Source: an uncultured Eubacteriales bacterium (GTDB lineage Bacteria > Bacillota > Clostridia > Oscillospirales > CAG-272). Taken from it: a stretch of DNA of 6,251 nt. Below the pieces are notes generated by a model. The model searched no databases. It was not told the origin of the DNA and worked only from the letters and a program-made list of their open reading frames with translations. This document shows, one piece after another, positions 1 to 5,695 of this stretch. A program made the translations under genes and the position numbers. The DNA is taken from NCBI GenBank assembly GCA_934401725.1, contig CAKRSS010000086.1, positions 1-6,251 on the forward strand, in the 5' to 3' direction. Position 1 is the first letter of the stretch, and each line of letters starts with the position of its first letter.

Positions 1-93
1 TTTGGTACTTTTCTGCCGCATAGCAGAAAAGTACACTTCGATATCGTCGGAATTCGCCACGGCGTGCGCCCTCGGGGGAAAAGAACTTATTTT
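1..93 (+). repeat. Left copy of a dispersed palindrome-bearing repeat (inverted relative to 5733-5858)
   Basis: The segment begins with a perfect 12-bp stem-loop at 5-34. Positions 31-67 then align without gaps to the reverse complement of 5759-5795, about 28 of 37 bases identical by eye, sharing GTACACTTC, GTCGG and CCACGGCGTGC. Both copies continue into CCCTC-GGG and the motif AAAGAACTTATTT. The left edge is cut by the window, so the true end is unknown. No reading frame in it resembles a protein. A non-autonomous mobile or MITE-like repeat is an inference; what is seen is two related copies in opposite orientation on either side of the replication genes. Confidence 0.75.
5..34. repeat. 12-bp perfect stem-loop
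   Basis: GTACTTTTCTGC (5-16) pairs perfectly with GCAGAAAAGTAC (23-34) around the loop CGCATA. The identical 12-bp stem recurs at 5827-5855 with a different loop (CGCGA). No T-run follows, so it is not a standard intrinsic terminator. It appears to be a structural core of the repeat. Confidence 0.85.
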
Positions 94-161
94 GCATACA
101 GGCATATGCCAATACGCCTCCCCCCGTCCGGCGCGCCTGCCAAGGCCAAAGAACTTATTTT
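62..161 (+). repeat. Duplicated repeat-end module ending in AAAGAACTTATTTT
   Basis: AAAGAACTTATTTT occurs at 80-93 and again at 148-161, a 68-nt period. Each is preceded by a GGCG(T/C)GC-type segment (62-67 and 130-136), so the second looks like a degenerate copy of the end of the left repeat. A third AAAGAACTTATTT lies on the minus strand at 5733-5745. The second copy ends 35 nt before the dnaN start codon, so the proximal dnaN leader is built from repeat sequence. A perfect 10-nt palindrome GGCATATGCC lies between them at 101-110. Confidence 0.6.
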
Positions 162-181
162 TTATTACTACGAAAATTATT

Positions 182-188
182 AAAGGAG
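182..188 (+). promoter_or_regulatory. dnaN ribosome binding site
   Basis: AAAGGAG lies 8 nt before the ATG at 197. This fixes the dnaN start, although the frame is open upstream to the window edge. I could not identify a convincing -35/-10 pair in 1-181. Confidence 0.9.
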
Positions 189-196
189 TCATTCCA

Positions 197-1348
197 ATGA
201 AAATAGTATTTAACCGCAAATTACTTTGCAATGCTTTCCCTCCGTTGATGTGCGCCGTCTCGACGCGCTCAACTCTGTCCGCCGTCGAGGGCGTGCTCAT
301 CGAGGCTCACGAGGACGGTACCTGCATGATGACTACCTACGATACCGAAAAGGGTATCCGGCTGTCCGTCGACGCTAAGGTCTACTCCGCAGGCGGCTGC
401 ATTGTCAATGCGCAGAAGTTCTATCAGGTCATCCGTGTCATGGACGGCGAGGAGATAGAGCTGTCCGTCGATGACAAGATGGCGGCCAAAATCTCCTGCG
501 GCAAGTCGTCGCACCGCATGTCCGCGCTGCCGGCATCCGATTTCCCGTCGCTGCCTGACATCGTGCGCGACAGAGGCTTCGTTATTCCGCAGGCCATGCT
601 CAAGAAAATGCTCTCGCAGGTCACGCACTCCATGGGCGTCGAGGACACGAGACAGATTCTCAACGGCGCTTATTTCAAGGTCAACGCCGAGTCACTGACT
701 ATCGTCTCCTGCGACAGCTTCAAGCTCGCAAAGTGCATCCGCAACATCGCGCTTGAGAACAGAAGCGCCCCTGACCGCGTGTTCGATTACAAGTTCATAG
801 TCCCCACAAAGACTGTCAACGAGCTCATGAAGCTGCTCGACGACGGCGAGGAGCAGACGGTCACTGTCTTTGTCACGCGCAGGTTTATAGTCTTTATTAT
901 CGAGGGCATCACCTTCTTCTCGCGTCTGGTCGACGGCGAGTATATAGACTACAACCGCATTATCGTAACCGACCACAAAATCCGCGCAACGCTTCCGCGC
1001 GCCGCGCTTATCTCGTCGCTTGAGCGCGCCGCTCTTGTCACCGAGGAGAGAATCGCGGGCAGCGTGAGAGCTAACGTCAAGCTCGAGTTCTCGGGCCCTG
1101 TGCTCAAGATTTCGACCAGTTCCTCCGCGGGCGCGACCTACGACGAGCTGCCCATCGACCACGAGGGCGAGGACATTCTCATCGCCTTCAACAACCGCTA
1201 CCTTATCGACAGCGTCCGCGCCTGCGACGGCGACGAGATATGTCTGTCGCTTTCAAGCCCCTTGACCAGCATGAACATAGAGCCCGTCACCCAGCCCGAG
1301 AACACAGACGAGATATTCATGCTGCTGCCCGTCAGAATGAAGGAATGA
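197..1348 (+). CDS. dnaN: DNA polymerase III beta subunit (sliding clamp)
   Basis: This gene encodes the beta clamp, which dimerises into a ring around DNA and tethers polymerase III and other replication and repair proteins in the cytoplasm. The 383-residue product is close to the usual 365-380 for the family. Family signatures visible are FPSLP at residues 116-120, RLVDGEY at 243-249 (the RLxEGxYP-like segment), FNNRYLIDSV in the third domain, and a C-terminus of LLPVRMKE (376-383) matching the canonical MLPVR(M/L) tail. Three clamp domains fit the length. The start at 197 is chosen from the RBS and the typical MKI-type N-terminus; the upstream in-frame extension is translated repeat. No dnaA is visible upstream within the window. 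The stop overlaps the recF start by 4 nt. Confidence 0.97.
   Translation: MKIVFNRKLLCNAFPPLMCAVSTRSTLSAVEGVLIEAHEDGTCMMTTYDTEKGIRLSVDAKVYSAGGCIVNAQKFYQVIRVMDGEEIELSVDDKMAAKISCGKSSHRMSALPASDFPSLPDIVRDRGFVIPQAMLKKMLSQVTHSMGVEDTRQILNGAYFKVNAESLTIVSCDSFKLAKCIRNIALENRSAPDRVFDYKFIVPTKTVNELMKLLDDGEEQTVTVFVTRRFIVFIIEGITFFSRLVDGEYIDYNRIIVTDHKIRATLPRAALISSLERAALVTEERIAGSVRANVKLEFSGPVLKISTSSSAGATYDELPIDHEGEDILIAFNNRYLIDSVRACDGDEICLSLSSPLTSMNIEPVTQPENTDEIFMLLPVRMKE
1340..1348 (+). promoter_or_regulatory. dnaN-recF coupling site (ATGA overlap with abutting SD)
   Basis: The recF ATG (1345-1347) overlaps the dnaN TGA (1346-1348). The only Shine-Dalgarno-like bases, AAGGA at 1340-1344, touch the ATG with no spacer. 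That is too close for efficient independent initiation, so recF translation probably depends on ribosomes terminating on dnaN. The coupling is an inference from the layout. Confidence 0.7.
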
Positions 1349-2448
1349 TAGTCCACGAATGCCGGCTGTCCTGCTTTCGCAACGTCGGGGCGTCGGCGGT
1401 CGGCTTTTCGGACGGCGTCAACATTCTCATCGGAGACAACGGGCAGGGAAAGACCAACCTGCTCGAGGCGCTCTATCTCTGTTCCATCGGAAAGTCGTTC
1501 CGCGGGGCGGATGAGGGCGAGATGATAAAATTCGGCGAGAGCGAGGCTCGTGTCGCGGTCGAGTATTCTGACGCGGTGCGGCGGCAGAGCATTGAAATAC
1601 GCATGTCGCGCGAGCTGCGGCGGCAGGTCGAGCACAACCGGGTCAAGGTCGGGCGCATGTCGGACATGGTGGGGTGTCTTTCGGCGGTGCTGTTCTGTCC
1701 GGAGCATCTGTCGGTCGTTAAGAACGGGCCTGCCGAACGGCGGAGCTATCTTGACGTTGCGATATCGCAGCTGCGGCCGATGTACATGGCATCGCTTCAG
1801 AAATATTCAAAGATACTCAAGCAGCGCAACAAGCTGATACGCGACGCGGAGGCTGACCGTCGCACGTTCGACGCGACGATAGATTTCTGGTCGGCGCAGC
1901 TTGCCGCCGAGGCGGCGCGGATCAGCCGCATGCGGCTGAGCTACATCCGGCGTGCGCGAGAGCTGGTTGCCTCCTTCTTCCGGGACATGACGGGGGGGCT
2001 TGAGGTACCCGAGCTGCGCTATGCGGGCTCGTCGCACGACGAGGAAGACATGTACGACGACATCGCGGCGACCGAGGCGCGCTATCTATCGCTCCTGAAC
2101 GACAACCACGCCCGCGAGATTGGCGCAGGAAGCACTTTATGGGGCGTCCACAAGGATGATATAACGATACTGTTAAACGGCCACCCGGCGCGTGTATTCG
2201 CCTCACAGGGGCAGCAGCGGTCGATTGCGCTGGCCATGAAGCTGTCTGAGGGCGAAATCAGCCGCGCCGAGCGGGGCGAGTACCCCGTATTTCTGCTTGA
2301 CGACGTGCTAAGCGAGCTCGATTCGCGGCGGCGCAGCTACCTTATCAACGAAATTTCCGGCCGACAGGTCATTATGACCTGCTGCGAGGGCATCCCACTC
2401 ACCGGCGCGCGCATAATTCGCGTTAAGGGCGGGGAGTATGAGGAGTAG
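1345..2448 (+). CDS. recF: RecF recombination mediator, SMC-like ABC ATPase
   Basis: RecF binds gapped DNA and, with RecO and RecR, helps load RecA at single-strand gaps and stalled forks. The 367-residue product has the family's usual length. The N-terminus MIVHECRLSCFRN fits the RecF pattern ending in FRN. Walker A is GDNGQGKT at residues 30-37, the ABC signature is SQGQQRS at 287-293, and Walker B is VFLLDD at 315-320 followed by VLSELD, with D326 in the D-loop. The ATG at 1345 lies in an ATGA overlap with the dnaN stop. In Bacillus an S4-domain gene (yaaA/rlbA) sits between dnaN and recF; here it is absent and the genes are fused by overlap. A 918-nt repeat-filled gap follows. Confidence 0.97.
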   Translation: MIVHECRLSCFRNVGASAVGFSDGVNILIGDNGQGKTNLLEALYLCSIGKSFRGADEGEMIKFGESEARVAVEYSDAVRRQSIEIRMSRELRRQVEHNRVKVGRMSDMVGCLSAVLFCPEHLSVVKNGPAERRSYLDVAISQLRPMYMASLQKYSKILKQRNKLIRDAEADRRTFDATIDFWSAQLAAEAARISRMRLSYIRRARELVASFFRDMTGGLEVPELRYAGSSHDEEDMYDDIAATEARYLSLLNDNHAREIGAGSTLWGVHKDDITILLNGHPARVFASQGQQRSIALAMKLSEGEISRAERGEYPVFLLDDVLSELDSRRRSYLINEISGRQVIMTCCEGIPLTGARIIRVKGGEYEE

Positions 2449-2466
2449 GCATAGACCGATTGCTCT

Positions 2467-2481
2467 CGGGGCTTTGCCCCG
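2467..2481. repeat. Short GC stem-loop after recF
   Basis: CGGGGC, loop TTT, GCCCCG gives a 6-bp perfect stem. It starts 18 nt after the recF stop. There is no T-run after it, so termination is doubtful. In the inverted right arm the counterpart is a different hairpin at 3165-3184, which pairs CCAGCGC with GCGCTGG. Confidence 0.7.
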
Positions 2482-2488
2482 AACCCCA

Positions 2489-2520
2489 CTTAGGGAGCTT
2501 TTTGAAAAAAGCTCCCTAAG
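2489..2520. repeat. 15-bp perfect inverted repeat downstream of recF
   Basis: CTTAGGGAGCTTTTT (2489-2503) and AAAAAGCTCCCTAAG (2506-2520) are perfect reverse complements separated by GA. No U-tract follows, so it is not a textbook terminator, although so stable a stem could impede transcription or protect the dnaN-recF mRNA 3' end. The equivalent position in the right arm holds CCGCCTTTT-TC-AAAAGGCGG (3138-3157), a different GC part around the same T/A core. Confidence 0.85.
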
Positions 2521-2716
2521 AACCCGCAAAAACTTTCAAAAAGGACGGGTCGGAGTCTGCAAACGGACGTGATGTACCGTTTTGGGCGTTTAAGTGCGGG
2601 CGTTGCGGTATCACACGATAGACCAGCACCGCCCTGCTTCGCGTCCGGTGCGCTACCGCGGGCAATGTACTCCGCCTGCGGCGGCCAACATACGATGGGT
2701 CACGCTACGCGTGCCA

Positions 2717-2735
2717 CCTCCCTCCCGGAGGGAGG
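2717..2735. repeat. 9-bp palindrome in left arm
   Basis: CCTCCCTCC (2717-2725), centre C, GGAGGGAGG (2727-2735) is a perfect 9-bp inverted repeat. The equivalent position of the right arm (2883-2901) has another perfect 9-bp palindrome of different sequence with the same 1-nt centre. Confidence 0.85.
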
Positions 2736-2882
2736 CAGAGTTTCGGGTGACGCTTTATCTACACCAATAAAGTTACTCTTCCCCGTCAGGGCGACAACAG
2801 CGCAGCGATTTGCCGCTGAATCATAACGCGGTTGGCAAACGATTTGTGCTCTTTCCGAATAAACACCAAAGCCGAAACTGGC

Positions 2883-2901
2883 GGGCGACCAGTGGTCGCC
2901 C
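2883..2901. repeat. 9-bp palindrome in right arm
   Basis: GGGCGACCA (2883-2891), centre G, TGGTCGCCC (2893-2901) is a perfect inverted repeat. It lies exactly 4 nt from the CCGAAAC anchor, the same distance as the left palindrome from GTTTCGG, so the two are positional homologues. Confidence 0.85.
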
Positions 2902-2967
2902 CTAAGGCGCATGGCGTACCCCATCGCACATTGGCCGCCGCGGGCGGTGTATTTTGTTCGCGGCAGC

Positions 2968-3021
2968 GCACCGGACGCACTCACAAACGTCCTTCCGCCA
3001 TTCCGGATGGGCACCGGACGC
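2968..3021. repeat. 43-bp extra segment bounded by 11-bp direct repeats
   Basis: GCACCGGACGC occurs at 2968-2978 and 3011-3021, 43 nt apart. The left arm has the sequence only once (2641-2651, as its complement GCGTCCGGTGC) and lacks the intervening segment. The state fits either an insertion with an 11-bp duplication or loss from the left arm by recombination between the direct repeats. Confidence 0.75.
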
Positions 3022-3137
3022 GAAGCAGGGCGGTGCTGAACCATTGCGGGATGCCGCACCGCACGCACTTAAACGCCTAAAACCACACATCCCGGCGTCT
3101 CGCAGACTTTAACCCGCCCTTTTTTCAAAGTTTTCGC

Positions 3138-3157
3138 CCGCCTTTTTCAAAAGGCGG
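3138..3157. repeat. 9-bp stem-loop with T/A core
   Basis: CCGCCTTTT and AAAAGGCGG pair perfectly around TC. It is the right-arm equivalent of the larger hairpin at 2489-2520. A second hairpin, CCAGCGC-CGCGCA-GCGCTGG at 3165-3184, follows 7 nt later and overlaps the first tandem unit. Confidence 0.8.
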
Positions 3158-3179
3158 CGCGGGTCCAGCGCCGCGCAGC

Positions 3180-3287
3180 GCTGGTCGCGCTCCGCAGAGC
3201 GCGAAATCCCCCCACGCTGGCCGCTGCCCGCAGGCGGCGAAATCCCCCCACGCTGGTCGCCGCCCGCAGGCGGCGAAATCCCCCAAA
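3180..3287. repeat. Three tandem 36-bp hairpin repeats upstream of remB
   Basis: The units are 3180-3215, 3216-3251 and 3252-3287; the last diverges in its final few bases into an A-run. Each has GCTGG, an arm, CGCA, a complementary arm, then AAATC and a C-run. Units 1 and 3 form 8-bp stems around CGCA (TCGCGCTC/GAGCGCGA and TCGCCGCC/GGCGGCGA). Unit 2 pairs nearly as well, with one G-T wobble and one mismatch. The repeats are too few and too similar, with no unique spacers, to be CRISPR. Confidence 0.9.
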
Positions 3288-3302
3288 AAAGTGGCACTCC
3301 AC

Positions 3303-3315
3303 GTCACTTGGTGAC
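3303..3315. promoter_or_regulatory. Possible operator-like palindrome upstream of remB
   Basis: GTCAC-TTG-GTGAC is a perfect 5-bp inverted repeat 51 nt before the remB start, between two copies of TGGCACT (3292-3298 and 3322-3328). A weak -10-like TAAAAT lies at 3340-3345, with TTGGCA at 3321-3326 only 13 nt upstream, which is too short a spacer for a standard sigma-A promoter. A regulatory role is a guess from position. Confidence 0.3.
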
Positions 3316-3354
3316 ACCTTTTGGCACTGGGCGGGGGGATAAAATTGAGCACGT

Positions 3355-3360
3355 AGAGGA
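3355..3360 (+). promoter_or_regulatory. remB ribosome binding site
   Basis: AGAGGA ends 6 nt before the ATG at 3367 and supports that start. Confidence 0.8.
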
Positions 3361-3366
3361 AGAAGT

Positions 3367-3612
3367 ATGTATCTGCATGTAGGAAATAACAGGACGCTGC
3401 GAGTCAAGGACATTATCGGGATATTCGACGCCGATAACGCGACACGGTCGCCTGTCTCGAGAAAGTTTCTGAGCGACGCCGAGCGCGGCGGGAGGGTCTG
3501 GAGCGCCGCCGAGGAGCTGCCGAAATCGTTCGTGCTTTATAGGAGTGAGGACGGATTCGGAGTCTGCTTCTCGCCGCTGTCAGCTCAGACGCTTGAGGGG
3601 AGACTTAAGTGA
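3367..3612 (+). CDS. remB: RemB-like extracellular matrix regulator (DUF370 family)
   Basis: This gene encodes an 81-residue protein matching the RemB/YaaB family found between recF and gyrB in Bacillus and many Clostridia. The N-terminus MYLHVGNNRTLRVKDIIGIF fits the family pattern MYxHxGxxxxxxxxxIxGIFD, with FDAD at residues 20-23. A basic stretch and FL-D follow, then a central SFVLY strand, and the FSPLSAQTL segment near the C-terminus is the family's YSPLSSxTL motif. In Bacillus subtilis, RemB acts with RemA to promote biofilm matrix gene expression; whether that holds here is unknown. It has no signal peptide or membrane segment. It is 93 nt upstream of gyrB and separated from recF by a long repeat region, so it may have its own promoter. 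Confidence 0.88.
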   Translation: MYLHVGNNRTLRVKDIIGIFDADNATRSPVSRKFLSDAERGGRVWSAAEELPKSFVLYRSEDGFGVCFSPLSAQTLEGRLK

Positions 3613-3653
3613 AATCGGAATCAGAATGTTCCGAAAAAAAACAGTAACTTAAA

Positions 3654-3662
3654 TGGTATGAT
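3654..3662 (+). promoter_or_regulatory. Candidate extended -10 promoter for gyrB
   Basis: TGG-TATGAT gives the TGn extension (3654-3656) and a -10 hexamer differing from TATAAT at one base (3657-3662). The -35 region 17 nt upstream is an A-run (AAAAAA), so there is no -35 consensus, as is tolerated with an extended -10. The predicted start would be near 3669, leaving a leader of about 36 nt. The element overlaps a 5-bp inverted repeat, TGGTA (3654-3658) and TACCA (3667-3671). Confidence 0.5.
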
Positions 3663-3693
3663 TGTGTACCAAAAAACGTAAATTCAAAGAAAC

Positions 3694-3698
3694 GGAAG
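3694..3698 (+). promoter_or_regulatory. Weak gyrB ribosome binding site
   Basis: GGAAG lies 7 nt before the ATG at 3706. The match to the Shine-Dalgarno consensus is partial. The start is nevertheless supported by the GyrB-like N-terminus that follows it and the AT-rich leader. Confidence 0.55.
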
Positions 3699-3705
3699 CT
3701 AAAAT

Positions 3706-5649
3706 ATGGACAACTATGAAAACATAGTCAAGGAAACGTATAACGAAAACCAAATACAGGTGCTCGAAGGCCTCGAGGCCGTGCGTAAGCGCCCCGGTAT
3801 GTACATCGGCACGACGTCAGTGCGCGGACTGCACCACCTTGTGTATGAAATAGTCGATAACTCCATAGACGAGGCGCTGGCCGGGTTCTGCGACAAGATA
3901 ACCGTCACAATAAACCCCGATAACAGCATCACCGTCGAGGATAACGGTCGCGGCATTCCCTCCGCTATCCACCCAACTCAGGGTATACCAACCCCCGAGG
4001 TCGTCTATACCATCCTGCACGCAGGCGGTAAATTCGGCGGCGGCGGGTACAAAATCGCAGGTGGTCTGCACGGAGTCGGCGCGTCGGTCGTCAACGCACT
4101 CTCGGAGTGGCTCGAGCTCGAGGACATTTACGAGGGCGAGGTCTATACCGAACGCTTCGAGCGCGGTCACGTCGCGCGCGCCTTCTGCCACGTCGGCCCC
4201 GCGGGCGAAAAGAGACACGGCGTCAAGGTCACATTCAAGCCCGACCCCGAGATATTCGAGGAGACCGTCTTTGATTACGACACGCTGCTCAACCGTATGC
4301 GCGAGCAGGCGTTCCTCAACGCGGGCGTGCGAATAGTGCTTGTCGACACCCGCGGCGAGGATACCATCGAAAACGACCTCTGCTTTGAGGGCGGTATACG
4401 CAGCTTCGTCTCCTATCTCAACGTGCAGAGACATGAGGAGGTCGTCCACCCCGACGTCATCTACATGCGCGGCGAGAAGGGAACCAGCGTCGCCGAGATC
4501 GCTATGCAGTACAACTGCTCCTACTACGAAAACATGCTCACCTTCGCCAACAACATGAACACAATCGAGGGCGGCACGCATGAGACCGGCTTCAAGTCGG
4601 CGCTGACCAAGGTCATGAACGACTACGCGCGCAAAATCGGCGTGCTTAAGGACAGCGACAAAAACCTCACCGGCGAGGACGTCCGCGAGGGCATCTGCGC
4701 CGTCATATCCGTCAAGCTCGAGGACGCGCAGTTCGAGAGCCAGACCAAGGCAAAGCTCGGCAACTCGGACATCCGCACGCTGGTCGAGAACACCGTAAGC
4801 GCCAAGCTCGCCGAGTATCTAGAGGAGCACCCGCAGACGGGCAAGGCAATACTCGACAAGGCGCTGGCGGCGTCCCGCGCGCGTGAGGCGGCGAGAATCG
4901 CCCGCGAGCACACCCGCCGCAAGGGTCTGCTCGACGGCCTGACGATGCCCGGCAAGCTGGCCGACTGTCAGGAGCGCAACGTGGAGCTGACCGAGCTGTA
5001 TATCGTCGAGGGCGACTCGGCAGGAGGCTCGGCCAAGAAGGGGCGCAACTCCAAATTCCAGGCCATACTGCCGCTGCGCGGTAAGGTGCTGAACGTCGAG
5101 AAGAGCCGACTCGACAAGGTCTATTCCAACCAGTCGCTGACGCCGATAATTCAGGCGCTCGGCTGCTCCATCGGCGACGATTTCGACATAACCAAGCTGC
5201 GTTACGGCAAGATAATCATCATGGCCGATGCCGATGTCGACGGTTCGCACATCCGCATACTGCTGCTGACGTTTTTCTTTCGTCACATGCGCCAGCTTAT
5301 CGACGACGGGCACATATTTTTAGCACAGCCGCCGCTCTACAAGGTTCACAAGGCCAACGGCAAGGGCCCGGAGTACTACGCATTCACGGACGCCGAGAGG
5401 GACAAATACATCGAGCTGCTCGACGGCAAGAACGTCGAGGCAGACCGGTACAAAGGTCTTGGTGAGATGGACGCGGACCAGCTGTGGGACACGACCATGG
5501 ATCCCGAGAAGCGGACGCTTCTGCGCGTGACGCTTGACGACGCCATCGCCTGCGACGAGATGTTCTCGCTGCTGATGGGCGACAAAGTCGACCCGCGGCG
5601 GGAGTTTATTGAGAAGAATGCGAAGTTTGCAGAGAATCTGGATATTTGA
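3706..5649 (+). CDS. gyrB: DNA gyrase subunit B
   Basis: GyrB is the ATPase subunit of gyrase, which with GyrA introduces negative supercoils into the chromosome. The 647-residue product matches the short Gram-positive form without the extra C-terminal insert of the E. coli protein. The GHKL ATPase domain shows E48-IVD-N52 (catalytic base and Mg ligand), D79-NGRGIP, and the ATP lid region GGLHGVGAS at 119-127. The transducer has QTKAKLGN at 346-353, with the ATP-contacting Q346 and K348. TOPRIM has EGDSAGG at 435-441 (catalytic E435) and DADVDG at 508-513. The C-terminal RYKGLGEMD is at 581-589. It follows remB by 93 nt. ParE is a possible paralogue, but the recF-remB-gyrB context favours GyrB. 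gyrA is not found in the following 602 nt. Confidence 0.97.
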   Translation: MDNYENIVKETYNENQIQVLEGLEAVRKRPGMYIGTTSVRGLHHLVYEIVDNSIDEALAGFCDKITVTINPDNSITVEDNGRGIPSAIHPTQGIPTPEVVYTILHAGGKFGGGGYKIAGGLHGVGASVVNALSEWLELEDIYEGEVYTERFERGHVARAFCHVGPAGEKRHGVKVTFKPDPEIFEETVFDYDTLLNRMREQAFLNAGVRIVLVDTRGEDTIENDLCFEGGIRSFVSYLNVQRHEEVVHPDVIYMRGEKGTSVAEIAMQYNCSYYENMLTFANNMNTIEGGTHETGFKSALTKVMNDYARKIGVLKDSDKNLTGEDVREGICAVISVKLEDAQFESQTKAKLGNSDIRTLVENTVSAKLAEYLEEHPQTGKAILDKALAASRAREAARIAREHTRRKGLLDGLTMPGKLADCQERNVELTELYIVEGDSAGGSAKKGRNSKFQAILPLRGKVLNVEKSRLDKVYSNQSLTPIIQALGCSIGDDFDITKLRYGKIIIMADADVDGSHIRILLLTFFFRHMRQLIDDGHIFLAQPPLYKVHKANGKGPEYYAFTDAERDKYIELLDGKNVEADRYKGLGEMDADQLWDTTMDPEKRTLLRVTLDDAIACDEMFSLLMGDKVDPRREFIEKNAKFAENLDI

Positions 5650-5695
5650 GTGTGTGCTATTGCATATGCTCCTACGCTGATTAAAGTGTTTTTTC

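Larger units (their letters stand above)
2467..2758 (+). repeat. Left arm of a ~300-bp imperfect inverted repeat
   Basis: Read forward, this arm is collinear with the reverse complement of 2859-3184. Anchors in the same order are the T/A-core hairpin (2489-2520), GGCGTTTAAGTGCG (2585-2598), a 28-nt exact match (2624-2651), the CCGCC-TGC-GGCGG palindrome (2672-2684), the 9-bp palindrome at 2717-2735, and GTTTCGG (2740-2746). Spacing between anchors is nearly the same in both arms (25, 20, about 32 and 4 nt). The arms are therefore two diverged copies of one dispersed element inserted tail to tail or produced by inverted duplication. Confidence 0.85.
2859..3184 (-). repeat. Right arm of the ~300-bp imperfect inverted repeat
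   Basis: This is the minus-strand counterpart of 2467-2758. Matching anchors are CGCACTTAAACGCC at 3064-3077, the 28-nt exact match at 3011-3038, CCGCC-GCG-GGCGG at 2935-2947, the 9-bp palindrome at 2883-2901, and CCGAAAC at 2872-2878. It is longer than the left arm mainly because of a 43-bp segment between two copies of GCACCGGACGC. The outer end carries the hairpins at 3138-3157 and 3165-3184, then runs into the 36-bp tandem units. Confidence 0.85.
2449..3366. other. Gene-free recF-remB gap filled with structured repeats
   Basis: These 918 nt carry no ORF with recognisable protein content, RBS or coding-like composition. Short open frames here are translations of repeat sequence: the same peptide fragment APPCFASGA appears in the + frame of the left arm and the - frame of the right arm. 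That is expected of an inverted repeat and argues against a gene. In Bacillus, recF and remB are nearly adjacent, so the stretch is probably an expansion by repeats. The middle section, about 2759-2858, shows no clear match between the arms and nothing I can name. Confidence 0.8.

Noticed and set aside
2..196. In-frame N-terminal extension of DnaN to the window edge
   Set aside because: The extension translates the repeat and leader, and a strong RBS with an MKI start sits at 182-199. The 383-residue form already matches the family length.
2489..2520. Intrinsic terminator of dnaN-recF
   Set aside because: The stem is strong but is followed by AACCCGC and not a U-run on the + strand, and it belongs to the repeat.
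2569..2826. 85-codon ORF on + and similar minus-strand ORFs in the recF-remB gap
   Set aside because: They translate the repeat arms; the same peptide fragment arises from both arms in opposite strands. No RBS, domain or gene-like composition is visible.
3180..3287. CRISPR array
   Set aside because: The units are directly contiguous with no unique spacers and vary within the stem, which is not the repeat-spacer pattern.
3109..3413. Minus-strand ORFs with repeated PPAGGDQRGG-type peptide
   Set aside because: The peptide repeats come from the 36-bp DNA units read in three overlapping frames. Frame-independent openness and stem conservation point to nucleic acid structure, not a repetitive protein.
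3617..3640. Terminator between remB and gyrB (CGGAA...TTCCG plus A-run)
   Set aside because: The stem is only 5 bp with an 8-nt loop and is followed by A, not T, on the coding strand.
3817..4581. 254-codon minus-strand ORF inside gyrB
   Set aside because: It is the antisense shadow of the GyrB ATPase coding region, caused by the GC-rich third positions.
5689..5694. gyrB terminator at the T6 run
   Set aside because: No convincing GC-rich hairpin lies immediately upstream of the T-run.
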